Shown in pieces: positions 10,651 to 21,990 of a stretch of DNA of 64,000 nt; the first letter of the stretch is position 1, and the number at the start of each line of letters is the position of its first letter. Source of the DNA: Aspidiotus rigidus (taxonomy: Eukaryota > Arthropoda > Insecta > Hemiptera > Diaspididae). The stretch spans positions 9,546,001 to 9,610,000 of the forward strand of contig JAVHKY010000013.1 in NCBI GenBank assembly GCA_035079385.1. Reading direction: 5' to 3'. Made by a program: the position numbers and the translations under genes. The notes beneath the pieces are model-generated. The model searched no databases. It was not told the DNA's origin and worked only from the letters and a program-made list of their open reading frames with translations.

Positions 10651-11065
10651 TGAATTGTCTCATACCATTCCAATACAACAGCGAGACAGGGGGCGAACGA
10701 GCGGAGCGAGTTCGCGCTACCCCATATTTCTCATAGAAGACTTATACGACGCCAAGATAGGTAAAGGGGTAAACGAATAATATCTCACGAACACTTGACC
10801 TAGTAGAAGCCTGGACTGAAATATTTCAAGATGACTGATAAAATATAAAAGACATGGAAAATGATTTTCATTTATTTGGCTATGCCGGAAAATTTTTTTT
10901 TTCTTTTTTTTTTTTGATAATGCAGTTACTTTTTGGACCAATTGAGCGTTTCCTTCTATTTATCAGTCCAATTATTATAATTTATTAACAAAAAAATGTT
11001 TTGGGACACACCGTTTGCATCATACATATTTTTAACTAAAAATAATTCAAATTAAATATTAGAGA

Positions 11066-11508
11066 AAAAAAAACACTCAGTTGTTGCTCATGAAGTTGAT
11101 TGAATTGACTTCATCATAAGTGAACTAAAAAGAAAAAAAAAGAGTTTGAATCAAAAAAACTCTATAGTTATCAAACAAAATATTGAATCATTTTGTAATC
11201 AAACATTTACAGCATCAATATATAGTATTCACTTATATAGAAGGCAATAGTAGAGGCTGTTTGTTTCTAATATAATGGAAAACTGAACAACTAAATGATT
11301 GTATCACTCATGAGGAAGCCTAAGGTTATAAGAGTTTGTAGGATACGGGGATGTTGCGCTGTAAGATTTTACATAAGAATGTTTAATTATAAAATTATTC
11401 AATACTTTATTTAGTAAACAGAGTTTTTTCAATTCAAACTCTTGTTTTTTTCTTTTTAGTTCAGTTATGATAAACTCAATTCAATCAACTTCATGAGCAA
11501 CACCGGAT
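11066..11508. mobile_element. Small MITE-like inverted repeat nested in the larger element
   Basis: The arms at about 11070-11152 and 11432-11506 are inverted copies containing 'gttgctcatgaagttgattg' and its complement, an A-rich run and 'gagtttgaat'. The ~280-bp interior has no ORF. The arms end at a 'gttgttgctcatgaagt' type terminus. Confidence 0.65.
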
Positions 11509-12879
11509 TCTGTTTTTAAATATTTTATATTTTACATTGTGTTCTAGAATAAATAATTCAAAATAATTTGCAATGAATCATTTCATTGCATTAAATGATT
11601 GATAAATAATTAGCAGATATTCAAAAAACCTATTTTGTGTGGTTTTAAGAGATTCAGCGCCACGTGCGGATGAACAACTTGAATATTATTTTTATTTTGT
11701 TCAAAGTACAGCAACATCAACGCGCATGAAAGCAAACGGCAAATTAGGTACAATTCCTCATCAAGATTTTATTCCTCTGACTGCAACTAGGCCACTGAAC
11801 TGTTATCGGCATCACTTACCAATAAGAATACTTTAAATAAATAAATAAAAGTATTCAATGTGATTCCTACAGATTTTTTTTTCAATGTTGAAGCTCACAA
11901 TACACTTTTCATACAATAAACATGTAGTGAATTTTGTAAGAATCACTTTTGGGTTACAACTTTTCCTCATTAAAGCTCTAGTTTGGAGGATATTTGGAAA
12001 CAATCACTTTCCTTCCAAACCCTCAGAATTTCCGACAATTTTTAAAAAGAAGTTTAAGTAGTCTATTTTACAGACAATTGCAAAAGGAATATTTTTTGTT
12101 TGAAAGTTTTTCTTATAGAACCTCAGTTCTCCAAAGTATTTACTATGAATCGATTTTTTCGAATGCTCACAACTTTTAGAAGCTTTTCAAGATTATAACT
12201 AGACTGACAATAAGGTTCAGATGGTCCCTGATGAAGTGAATTTCATGAAAAATATTTTTTGTTTGGAACTCCTTCTTATTAGAACAGGCCTAGCTTATTT
12301 TTTTGTAATATTTGACAACAATCGATTTCCTTCCAAAAGTTCAGAACTTTCGACAAACTTTGGAAGAAAGTTTAGGTAATCTATTTTGCAGTTAAAATTT
12401 TTCAATAAAAAGTATTTGCTTGAAATTTTATTTCATTTGTGTTCGATTTTCTAGATATTTATTGCCGAAAAATTGACTTTTTCCCAAAGTTCTCAACTTT
12501 TGACGAACTTTTTAAGTTTGTATGGTAGTTTTTATAACAAATTTCACGAGGAATATTTTTTATCTGTAACTTTTCATGATTGATGTTCAATTTTTCAAGA
12601 TATTTGCAAAACATTGATTTTAGGGAGCTAGAACGTGCCACAGAAAATTTATTAGGATGTGAGGGACGGGAAGTTGGATATGTTATTCGGAGCCTTATTT
12701 TCTTTTATTGAAAAAGAAAAGTAAAAAATTTGACTCACACAATATGAGTTATTCGCCTTTTACCAGAAGACCGATCCGCCATTTTGGAAAGCTGCTCTTC
12801 TCAGATGTCTATCATCGTTTTTTATATCAAGTATCCTCCCCACTAACATATCTCAAAATATCGCTTCGTCCCCCCGAAT

Positions 12880-15780
12880 GGTACCGCATTTTTGTATGGC
12901 CCATGGACTATTAGTGGTTTCAATTATTGTCTATCGTTACGTGCTTGTACCTCCTCACTCGCTATAAGAGGAGGACTAACATCCCTGAAGAGAGAAAAAT
13001 GAAGAAACTCCAACAGTGACCTACTGTATTGTGTTTCATGTGGTGGTGTTGTTGTTGCGTGTGTTCTTATGTTTTTGTGCGTGCCAGGGGGACACCGCAG
13101 CACTTGGCAGTTGCTGAGTAGAAGAGGGGGGTTCGCAGAGGAGATTCTTCCTTCACTGAAGGTATACCCGAAAGGGTCGATTCCGGTGTTGGAGGAAACA
13201 AAATTAAAAGCATACGCAACCCGCACCTACTCCAATATGGAGAACGGGCAGTGTTTTGCAAATGCGAAAAATGCGACATAAACGCGTGTGTTAACGAAAA
13301 TTCATTATCGGGCTTTAGAACTTCCTCAACATCTACGGTGAATGTTTCTTCATACTTCCAAACAAATCTATCATTTAGAGCCATTGTTGCTTTTCTTGTT
13401 GTATTTAATAATTACTTGCGAAAACCTAATCGCGCTGGTTTCCATGTCTGAGCACCAAGACGTACTCGTTCTAGCTTATCTTCTTTCTAACTTTTTTTTC
13501 CCCCTCTGACAGTCCAAAGTAGTTAATCACCTCCCGTCTTGCTCGCTACTTTCTTCTCTACTTTCCGAACAAACATTTTTCCTAACAATGAAGTCCATTT
13601 GCCCTGGACTTTCGCGGCATGATGTAGCACGTAGGAAACCGTATTACGTACCCGTTATTCCCGTACTTTCAACTTCCTTGTATTTACTTTATCGTGTATA
13701 TCTATCGGTATTCATGAGCCTTACTCGTTTACACGTCAGTACTTACAATTTTTTTTCCTCGTGATTCGTTGCGCTTTTCCGCTATAGCGGGCGCATTAAT
13801 AACAACTTTATGACTGCATCGCTCGTATAGTCGATGTATAGCACGCTAGTATAATTTTGAAAGCCGGAGATTAATATTTCATTCAGACGTGATGGTCAGA
13901 AATGAACTTTATCATCGATACTTGCAGGAGTATAGAGGTATTATGTACATCGCACTCGTACTCGTAGATGTGAGTTTTAATGGCAATTTATCACGTTGCA
14001 CTAAACTGTACACACGGCGGCGCTGATGGCGTCGACTCATACCTCTTACATTTTATTCAAAGAAAAAAAAAAAAGGAAAAAAATTTTACTTTCCATCTGA
14101 AAGAAATGTACCGTACTTTTATTTCATTCGATTTTGTTGTGCTGTCCCCCTCCATTCCGGTGCAGCGTTAAGATCCCTCGCCAGTGGCGCGGGCGTCGCT
14201 TCCTCGTTAGCTGTCTTCTCCTCGTCATATTCTTCGGGACGACAAAAGATGCACTCGGAAAGCCTTTTAATGGCGAAAACTACGCGTACAATATAGTATT
14301 TTTCCGTCGACATCTTATTAATTCGCCAACGTAAAAACTCAAACCGTAATGTAATAGTCGACACCGCGCCACGTTCGACCAACCGCGAATAAAAAGTATA
14401 ATATTGTTCTCTATACATATATCTTTCTAAAAGGTTGCGACAATGTTCAATTTAATTCTGCTTGTCGTTGTTAGTTTGAAATAGTGTGTGTATTTTACAC
14501 CGAGCGTTGTCCATATCTTTTGCTTCGGTTGAACAAATTTTTATTGTTTTTCCGTTAAAAAAAAAAAGAATCGTAACAGCGTAAACGACGAATGGCAAAG
14601 CGAAGAATTAAAGTATCAGGGGCAGAGTTGTGGGTTGAAATTACGCTTGCAAATTAGACAAGTTAATTCAGGTAAATGAGTGAGAGAAAAAATGTAAAAT
14701 TTTTCTATTTATATGCAGAAAAAAGAAGTGTAAGAGTTACGACAATTTTGCATGCAGGCGTCAAAAAACAAATATAACTTTTGGTCCCTCGAGGAGTGTG
14801 AAGTGATACTAATCCTATGATAAGAGCGCTGCAGCATTTGTCCTATAAAAACGATATATTATTTGTACAGTAAATATTTACAATTATAGGTTTTATACTT
14901 TGCACCAGACATGATATCGGCTATCTGTTCAACATGGACGAGAAAACTACAGGTGTAATAAGAAAAGGGCAATGAGATGAATACAAGTATTGCGCCAGAA
15001 ATTGATGGGTGCTGATTGACACTGATTCACTTCTCAACACATTGCACTGTCATTTTTTCATTCCATGGAAAAACGTTATTCTTCATTTTGTAACCTGGTA
15101 CAATAAAATGAGGCTAATGCTTGTACGTGAGGGTCCTTATCAGATACAGCTCAATATTCGAGTTTTTTAAAGCTCGTCTCCTATCATATATAGTTTGAAA
15201 GCCGAAATTTTCCCAAGCCCCACGTTTTGTCGAACGGCGACCGGCACTAGTCATTTTTATTCAATCCCCCCCCCCCTCTATAAAACAGTTTTTCTGTTGA
15301 AATAGTTGAAGAGCGGTTGAAATATGGTGTTGAAATCATCTTCGATTAAGGAATTAATTGTTGCGCAAGCTGGCAATCAAGATCTAGAAGTACGCGTTTC
15401 GAACGCTTGTAGTTCTCCGATACTTTATTTAAGGAGAGAGGAGGGGAAAATATGAAAAAACTCTGATCGTCGCTTTACACGTACCAAGAAAAGGAGATGA
15501 AAAAATGTTGACCTTTGAGCAATACATTTAGGACTTGGAGATTCGTCTAGCTGCTTTCTAATAACTCAGAGGTGATGCAGAATCGCTTGTTTCAGGAACA
15601 ACTATCTTGCTAAATTAAAAAGCACCGGCGTTATGGCGCTTGGCCGCTTATGTACTCGTGACTCGTACTTCTATCTGCGAGTTTTGATGCAACACTATCG
15701 ACACAAAAGGGTCGTGAGAACGGCGCGGCGTGTGTTTTTTGTGTAAGACTCAGATGTTTCACAAAATCCACAAAACACAA
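12880..15780. other. Gene-free stretch
   Basis: Several 60-105 aa open frames overlap on both strands (for example 13067-13384 and 14119-14418), but none shows a recognisable domain or exon structure. A copy of the dispersed 45-bp motif in inverted orientation lies at 15178-15225, followed by a C-run at 15267-15276. Nothing else is supported. Confidence 0.4.
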
Positions 15781-15813
15781 AGATTACTAGAGTCGTAATT
15801 AAATAATTTTTCC

Positions 15814-15848
15814 TAAGCGAGCGCTTTCGGATGAATATCCATCAACGG
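15814..15848 (-). ncRNA. Hammerhead-like core (candidate)
   Basis: On the minus strand: CCGTTGA, T, a GGAT/ATCC stem with loop, GAAA, then AGC-GCTC-GCT and a following TA. The arrangement matches a hammerhead core (CNGANGA, stem II, GAAA, stem III, NUH), with one core base changed (A6 to U) and one extra U. The same layout occurs at the Penelope-like ends at 18.67 and 19.76 kb. It is likely the 3' end of a PLE-derived or retrozyme-like repeat; activity is doubtful. Confidence 0.4.
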
Positions 15849-15935
15849 CCAAGAACATACTAAACCGAAGTGAGTAAACTTCGCAACAGATTACATCATA
15901 ATTAATTCCAATAATTTCTTGTAAACGGTATCAGC

Positions 15936-16089
15936 GAGGTATTTATTTATTTATTTATTTATATATATTGTTTATTTTTTGGGGTGGTGCCGACAACAGC
16001 CTGGGAGCCAATTACCGCCGACACCACCCGTAAGAGATCAATCCATGTTAATTTGCTTCTAATTACGAGAAAAAAAAAATAAATAAATA

Positions 16090-16168
<79 letters not shown>

Positions 16169-16366
16169 TAAAATAAAATAAGATGAGAAAAAAAATAGCA
16201 TAAAACAAAAAATAAAATAAAAAATAAAATAAAAAGGAAAGTGGCCGCGCACATACACACACACACACTCACACGCACACGAGCATGACCAGTCGTCTCA
16301 AAGACTCAACGCCAATTGAGATTCGGTAGCACAGAAGTGCAACCGCAGAAGTATCACTGTATTCTT
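15936..16366 (-). repeat. LINE 3' tail with microsatellites
   Basis: Downstream (minus strand) of the LINE ORF. In minus-strand order there is a CA/TG-rich tract (16250-16283), A/T-rich TTTTA tracts, a long perfect trinucleotide run (ATT)n at 16090-16165, and a unique segment with 'ggtggtgtcggcggtaattg' and its partial inverse forming a hairpin (15980-16030). Last comes an (AAAT)n run at 15940-15963, which probably marks the element's 3' end. Confidence 0.65.
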
Positions 16367-18600
16367 TCACAGAAACAGAATGTCCCGGCATGCCAATCGA
16401 AAATCATTGTCTGCCTGGGAGAGGATATCTAATTCAACCTCCTGTGCCTTTCTCTCTAAATCGTTGTAAAGGGTACAAGCTCTTGTCAGATACGAATGCC
16501 TTAAGGGCCCTTTGTGTCGACTGTTTACATAAAAAGTCTCTACAAGTCTTGCGTTTGACCGTGGCACTCGCAAGCCAATCTCCCGGAGCAATGCAGAATC
16601 CTTGTTCCCATGCAGTATATCATGCAAATGGGTCAGCATTATGAGTTTGCGTCGACTTTCCAAAGACTGCATTTCAAAACCCTGCAATAATTCGTTACAT
16701 TCGATTTCGAATGGATAATACGAAAATATTTTCGAATATGTATACTTTAGAAACCGACGTTGTATACTCTCTTGTTTATCCGAATATTTCTTAAGAACAG
16801 GGTTCCACACTAACACTCCAAACTCCATATTCGATCGTACAAATGCGTAGAATAATATCAGAAAGGTGCGAATATCCCTGAAACCCTTAGTATTTCGCAT
16901 CACGAAACCCTGCGCTTTCTTACTCTTGGATATTAATCGATTAAGATGCAGATCGAAGCGCAAACGGCGATCCATTATAACACCAAGATCACGTACTTGG
17001 TCAACGACGCGCAAACTCATTTCATTCATCGAGTAGTCGTACTCTATTACGTTCATCTTCTTACGAGTAAATGTCATCTTTTCACATTTTTCTATGTTGA
17101 ATGGTAGGCAGTTTGCCTTGCTCCAGGAGACTAGCGCACCCAAGTCTGCTTGCAGTGCCGACGCATCATGCTCTGTCGTTACTCATTTAAACAATTTTAT
17201 GTCATCGGCATACAGAAGAATCTGTGAGGAGGATAGGACCCCTGTAATATCGTTTATAAAGAGAAGGAAGAGCAAGGGTCCCAGATTCGACCCCTGAGGA
17301 ACACCGGACGGACAGTCAAACAAATCCGACTCATATCCTCCATATCCGACGTATTGAGACCTATTTTCTAAGTACGATGCGAAAAAATGTATAATTTTGT
17401 CCGAAAAGCCTAAAAAATTCATTTTTTGCAATAATAGTCGGTGGTTAACTTTATCAAACGCTTTCTGGAAATCCGTATAAATCGTATCTACTTGTTCCCC
17501 CCTGGTAAATGATGTCATTATATATTCTGTGAAATTTATCAGGTTAGTGGTGACACTTCGTGATTTGAGGAAACCGTGCTGATAAGGAGACATACGTTGT
17601 TCAACTTGACTATAAATTATTAGATGTATTGTAGACTCCATTATTTTAGCTGGGATTGATAACAAAGATATAGGTCTATGATTTCGGATATTATCATTGT
17701 CGTCACTTTTCGGGATTGGTGTAATCTTAGCGATTTTCCACATATCCGGGAAGGTATTGGATGTGATACTGAGATTGAATATATATGTGAGGGGTTCCAC
17801 TAAAAATTCTTTTTATCCCTTATAAATATAGGCTGGTATCTTATCAGGTCCTAATGCTCTTTTCGGTTTGAGCCGCCTGAAGGCCTCAAGTACCTGATGT
17901 TTCCGTATTTCTGATATATTGACCACGTCGCCACCACTAACCGAGACACCGCAGTCTGAAGGAGGATCATCTGTGGTGTCATGTACATAAACGGACGAGA
18001 AGTGTTGCGCGAATTTAGCTACTATTTCTTGTGTATCTGTAACCGTTTGACCATCGAATACCTTAATGGCCGCCATATTTCTTGAAGCGGTTTTTTGATT
18101 TACGAACCTCCAGAAAGCATTCGGGTTAACCCCCAGATTCTCTTCGGTTTTGTTTAAATATGCATTGTACGCCGCTCGAATTAGTCTCTTAGAAGTTGCT
18201 CTCAGGGATCGATAAATGGTGTCACTATATTGATTTCTCTTCTTCTTACGTAGTTTACGTCGTTCTCTCTCCTTAGCCTTGATTGTTCGAATAATTTCTG
18301 TAGTAAACCAAGGGGGGTACATATGAGGTATGAAGTAGGGATTTTCTCGTTTACTATAGGTGAGTATTTATAAACTGATTTGATCATTTCTGTAGACTCC
18401 AGTTCGATACGTTTGTATTTAAAACTCTCCACATATAAGAGACGGACATTGTTAGGTCTAGGAAAAGGATGTCCAGATGCCAGAAGGTGGGCAGCAAAAT
18501 TAGAGAGGTTGGGTTGACGCCACCCTTAACTGGCGAATAGTCGAACACTTCAATATCTTTAAACCAAGTTAACTCGTTCCTCAATTTTATGGTTGAACAT
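16367..18600 (-). pseudogene. Non-LTR retrotransposon (Jockey/CR1-type) ORF2, interrupted
   Basis: A largely intact LINE reverse-transcriptase region read on the minus strand. 18322-17813 carries the region before the fingers ('YPPWFTTEII', 'PNAFWRFVNQK', 'ALGPDKIPAYIYKG'). 17800-17183 carries RT blocks ('KITPIPKSDD...NHRPISLLS', 'QHGFLKSRSVTTNL', 'DFQKAFDKVNH', 'GVPQGSNLGPLLFLLFIND', 'LLYADDIKLF'). 17143-16367 carries the thumb and C-terminal domain. All three are in one frame and are separated only by in-frame stops, TAA at 17813-17815 and TGA at 17183-17185. Upstream of 18322 a frameshift leads into scraps (18.32-18.6 kb), so the endonuclease is missing or unrecognisable. The element is truncated at 5' by the PLE junction at about 18.60 kb and is inactive. 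Confidence 0.85.
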
Positions 18601-18667
18601 GTTATTAGAAAGGTTTGTACTCAAGAGAGTAACGTATTACAAATGATACCACACAAAAACAAGCAGC

Positions 18668-18700
18668 CGCGAGCGCTTTCGGTTAATTAACCATCACCGA
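18668..18700 (-). ncRNA. Hammerhead-like core in the left PLE arm
   Basis: Minus strand: TCGGTGA, T, GGTTAATTAACC self-complementary stem II, GAAA, then GCGCTCGC. The core bases G5, G8, A9 and the GAAA box match the hammerhead consensus; A6 is G and the 3' NUH is changed. Penelope-like elements are known to carry hammerhead motifs near their ends, so this is a plausible decayed example. Confidence 0.45.
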
Positions 18701-18764
18701 AGCGTAAGTGAACGGAAGCGACTGAACCCAACATCAACGCAGACAGAGGAACACGAGACGAAAT

Positions 18765-19694
18765 TCATGATTGAACCAACGAGTCATCAAATTGTGAATC
18801 ATTCTCATACACTAATTCAATCAATCCCTCATCAGGAATGTACCTGTTTAGAACAGTGATGTCTTCATTATTTCGGTGTCTAATAATTTCTATATTTTCC
18901 AAAGCCAGCCGCTTGAAGTACGAATTCTCCCTATGGAGGAGGGCCTCAGAACCTTGCTTAAACTTATGGCCACTCTCAATTAAATGATCGGAGAATGCCG
19001 ATTCACCCAATTTACCCTTCTCCCAAGCCTTTTTATGCTCAGCTACCCGAATCTGGAGCTGGTGGCCTGTCATGCCTACATAGATACCCGAGCAATCGTT
19101 GCACGCTACACTATAAACTCCACTCCTCTTGGCCACAGGAACGGGGTCTTTTAATCTTACAAGTAAACTTTTAACTGTGTTAGGATTATAAAATGCTGGC
19201 CGGAATCCAAAGGGGCGGAGGACACGTCCCAATTTCAAAGAGAACTTGCCCAGGAAAGGAATTCTAATCCACCTCTTTCTACTGTCTAGGTGGTCCCTTG
19301 GGAGGGAGGTTGTGGAATCGAGGCATTTTCTAGTGAGCTTCCTCCGGACCATTAGGTCAACATCCACTCTAACTTGATTAACCCTGGCCAGGTGCTTAAT
19401 AGTCACAAGTTCCTTTTGAAAAGCTGTCTAACTCAAAGGTATTTGAGTCAGTCGATGAATTAGGCTATTGAAAGCCGAAATCTTATAGGCAGTAGGACAA
19501 AAGGACGAACCGTGGATAACGATATCGGTCGACGTTTGCTTTCTATAAATACCAAATTCATGGATGCCATCATTAATAGAGATGGACAAATCCAAAAAGT
19601 TTATTGATAAGCCACCGACTTCCAATGTGAATTTTATTGATTGAATTAGTGTATGAGAATGATTCACAATTTGATGACTCGCTAGTTCAATCAT
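18765..19694 (-). pseudogene. Penelope-like RT C-terminus plus GIY-YIG endonuclease
   Basis: The reading frame 19694-19428 gives the RT thumb region ('SINFLDLSISIND', 'FGIYRKQTSTDIVIHGSSF', 'HRLTQIPLS'). After a frameshift near 19415 the frame 19406-18765 gives the linker and a GIY-YIG endonuclease: 'GVYSVACNDCSGIYVGMTG' (GIY and YVG motifs with the upstream Cys pair), then 'RVAEHKKAW', 'SAFSDHLIESGHKF' and 'NSYFKRLALENIEIIRHR'. The endonuclease nicks the target for insertion in this family. The RT palm with its catalytic aspartates is absent (truncation), so the copy cannot transpose by itself. Confidence 0.85.
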
Positions 19695-19760
19695 GAATTT
19701 CGTCTCGTGTTCCTCTGTCTTCGTTGATGTTGGGTTCAGTCGCTTCCGTTCACTTACGCT

Positions 19761-19795
19761 TAGATGATGGTTAATTAACCGAAAGCGCTCGCGGC
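19761..19795 (+). ncRNA. Hammerhead-like core in the right PLE arm
   Basis: Plus strand: TAGATGA, T, GGTTAATTAACC, GAAA, GCGCTCGC. Here the GATGA part of the core is intact and C3/U4 are changed, so the two arms have decayed at different positions. Together they point back to a common CNGATGA core. Confidence 0.45.
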
Positions 19796-19862
19796 TGCTT
19801 GTTTTTGTGTGGTATCATTTGTAATACGTTACTCTCTTGAGTACAAACCTTTCTAATAATCT

Positions 19863-21308
19863 TTAAACCACTCCACACAAGACAGTTTGGGTTTCGAAAA
19901 GGCATTGGAACTGAAATGGCCATCCAAAAAGTAGTTGATCTCTACAAAGATGAATCTGAAACTCATCGCCTCACGGCAGCTATATCAATAGACATTAAGG
20001 GTGCGTATTGAGTGGGAAGGCATACTAGAAGAACTGACGGAAGCCTGCACTCCACACTATCTGACTCGTTCTGTGTCCTCATACCTACATAAGAGGACTG
20101 TACACAGTGAAGGCCAATTTGTCTACCTGGAAAGAGGATGCCCACAGGGCTCAGTCCTTGCACCCACATTGTGGAACATCCTCTATGACATCACAATAAC
20201 AAAAGTCTTCAGCAAAATATCAACAAAGATCTGTGTCTACGCAGACGATACAATAGTAATACTCTCTGCAGAATCAGAGGAAGACTTACGACAACAAATC
20301 ACAACCTTCATGAAGTACATTAAAAAGGAACTAAACAAAAGAGGACTGCTGTTAAGCATAGGTAAAACGGAAATTCTCCTAAGAAACCGCTAACCACTCT
20401 ACCTTCGAGGTCAAGGTGAAATGTTAGAACTAGACCATAAACTAACCACAAAAAAAGAAATCAAGTATCTAGGGATCATGCTTGATGCTAAATTACAATT
20501 CAAAGAACATATGAAATACATCGAAGAGAAAATGCTCAAACGTATCCCCATGTTACAGCAATTAGCACGTAAGCTCTATGGCTACCATTACCATGCAAGG
20601 AAAATTATGTTTCGGGGCTTAGTATTTTCAACAGCCAAATACTGCTCAACAATCTACTACCATCGATTAAAATTAAAAATATACGCTGCCATCTTAACCA
20701 AAGTTCAACGCCGCTGCGATGTCATCACTTCACGATGCTACCATGATGTCAGCAAAACAGTGGCCAGTATCCTGTCACTTACTACCCCTCATGGATCTAC
20801 AGGTTATCGAAAGATCCGTAAAGTACCTAATATCTAGAGGCTTACCAGTACCATACTGGGGCCAACTAACTCCTGTGGAGACCGAGGAAGACGGAAGCCT
20901 CAGCATTGACACGCAGCTCAAAGACACAATTAACAAATGGAATACTATTTGGACATCTGACAAAACAACAGGCCTCTGGGCCCACCAAATATATCCAATT
21001 CGATCCACGACAAGATGAAGATTGAATCACCGCCCAACTTTTGGACATCTCAGGCAGTAAGTGGGCATGGATGCCTAAAAGCATACCTGCTCAGGAAAGA
21101 TCGATCGAATACCAAAGACTGCCCATGCGGGTTCGGAGATGAAACGGCAGAGCATGTACTAACATACTGCCTCCGCTTCATCGAAGGCCACCCTCCAGAC
21201 TGGGACTGCCTTAAAGAATACCATCTCCCATATATGGAGAGGGTTTTCCTAAAACTGTGGAAACTGGAGAACCCAAATTTTACATCAAACAACAGCAATA
21301 ATAAATAA
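19863..21308 (+). pseudogene. R1-like LINE reverse transcriptase, 3' part
   Basis: Frames on the plus strand encode, in order: the finger/palm start ('RQFGFRKGIGTE...KVVDLYKDE', 'AISIDIKGAY', about 19880-20010), 'ERGCPQGSVLAPTLWNILYD' at about 20135, the catalytic 'VYADDTIVIL' at about 20235, the thumb ('KEIKYLGIMLDAKLQF'), and a C-terminal CCHC knuckle 'CPCGFGDETAEHVLTYC' at about 21120-21171, preceded by 'GHGCLKAYL'. Breaks are a frameshift/deletion near 20005 just after the first catalytic segment, an in-frame TAA at 20391-20393, and a double frameshift between about 20780 and 21010. It ends at a TAA at 21306-21308. The 5' part is absent at the PLE junction. Confidence 0.8.
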
Positions 21309-21425
21309 CTAAGCTAACGTAAATCTCACGTGACGCAGAGCCCCCCCTCCCTTTTCAGTGCAGAAATCTCAAGATAAGACCCTGAAGGACCTCTGCGTCT
21401 TGTGAGAAATTAAAGTTTATTAAAA

Positions 21426-21990
21426 CTAGTCCTTGGATAGGGCGACCACTGTCTTGGCCAATGTCCCTGCCCAAGTGACATGTTTGTAAAAACCCTCTGT
21501 CCGGAGAGATCTCTGGACAGAGGCTATATTAAGGAATGTAATATTTTCGCGAATTAAACTAGCGCCAGTGAGAAAGTTTACAATGGTGAACCCCCCCAAA
21601 AAAAAAGGTTGGGTTGACGCGAGGTTGCGCGTACCTATGCTCATCGAGTCTCGTTTTTAAGGGCCGACCTGTTTGCCCAATATAAGAGAACGGACATTCA
21701 TCGCACTGGATTTTGTGAACACCACGCTTTTCATCGGAGGGAATCGGGTCCTTAGGCTGACCAAGGTGGTTTCTGAGGGTGGGTGTTTACATTGTCGTGG
21801 TGGTCAGACGCTCGGTCGGTAGCGAAACGTCGGTCTTTTCAATACAGTTGTACGTACTGAGGTGAGCAAAGTCATGAATTAAACTCATATCACGATTAAA
21901 AGGCTGGGATTAGTGCCTCAGCTCACCATCCGAAAAACCGAAATTTTAGATCATGTTCAGCGAAGTAAAATGCCATGTGCATCCCAGGAA
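21426..21990 (-). pseudogene. Second Penelope-like fragment with GIY-YIG domain
   Basis: Minus strand about 21778-21630 reads 'LRNHLGQPKDPIPSDEKRGV', then 'HKIQCDECPFSYIGQTGRPL' and 'KTRLDEHR': a GIY-YIG endonuclease N-terminal half with its Cys pair and YIG motif. No open frame longer than 60 aa marks it. A frameshift then leads into the 21644-21426 frame, whose end ('HVTWAGTLAKTVVALSKD') may be the rest of the C-terminus. The PLE lineage differs from the neighbour at 18.6-19.9 kb. On the opposite strand at about 21800-21835 a GAAACGTC box is preceded by a GCT/AGC stem, again recalling a hammerhead core. Confidence 0.7.

Larger units (their letters stand above)
9155..12880. mobile_element. 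Large inverted-repeat (foldback-like) element, 3.7 kb
   Basis: The left arm, about 9155-9690, and right arm, about 12320-12880, are inverted copies of one another. For example, the segment carrying 'ccaaaatggcggatcgg' at 9246 is mirrored at about 12770, and 'gaaaaagtcaatttttc' at 9536 at about 12477. The arms differ by roughly 10-20 percent by eye. The interior contains a minisatellite (10.0-10.6 kb) and a second, smaller inverted repeat (11.07-11.51 kb). No transposase was seen, so it is either a non-autonomous foldback transposon or two opposed copies of one repeat. Confidence 0.65.
18602..19859 (-). mobile_element. Penelope-like element with 224-bp inverted 3' ends
   Basis: A 5'-truncated Penelope-like element lies on the minus strand (coding 19694-18765). 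It is bounded by inverted arms 18602-18825 and 19636-19859, each 224 bp and differing at only a handful of bases. Each arm consists of the last ~60 bp of the coding region (ending '...QFDDSLVQS' and stop), the 3' UTR, the hammerhead-like core and the terminus. The truncated 5' end of the copy is thus fused to an inverted copy of its own 3' end. Complex head-to-head ends of this sort are known for Penelope-like elements. It separates the LINE at 16.4-18.6 kb from the R1-like LINE beginning at 19.86 kb. Confidence 0.8.

Noticed and set aside
13067..13384. Overlapping open frames of 66-105 aa on both strands at 12.9-13.5 kb
   Set aside because: Frames overlap on opposite strands with no domain similarity or splice-supported extension.
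14119..14418. 99-aa minus-strand frame
   Set aside because: No homology recognised; the opposite strand is open over the same span.
15959..16278. Open frames of 69-101 aa with long poly-Tyr, poly-Leu or poly-Ile runs
   Set aside because: They are three frames of one trinucleotide microsatellite in a LINE tail, not proteins.
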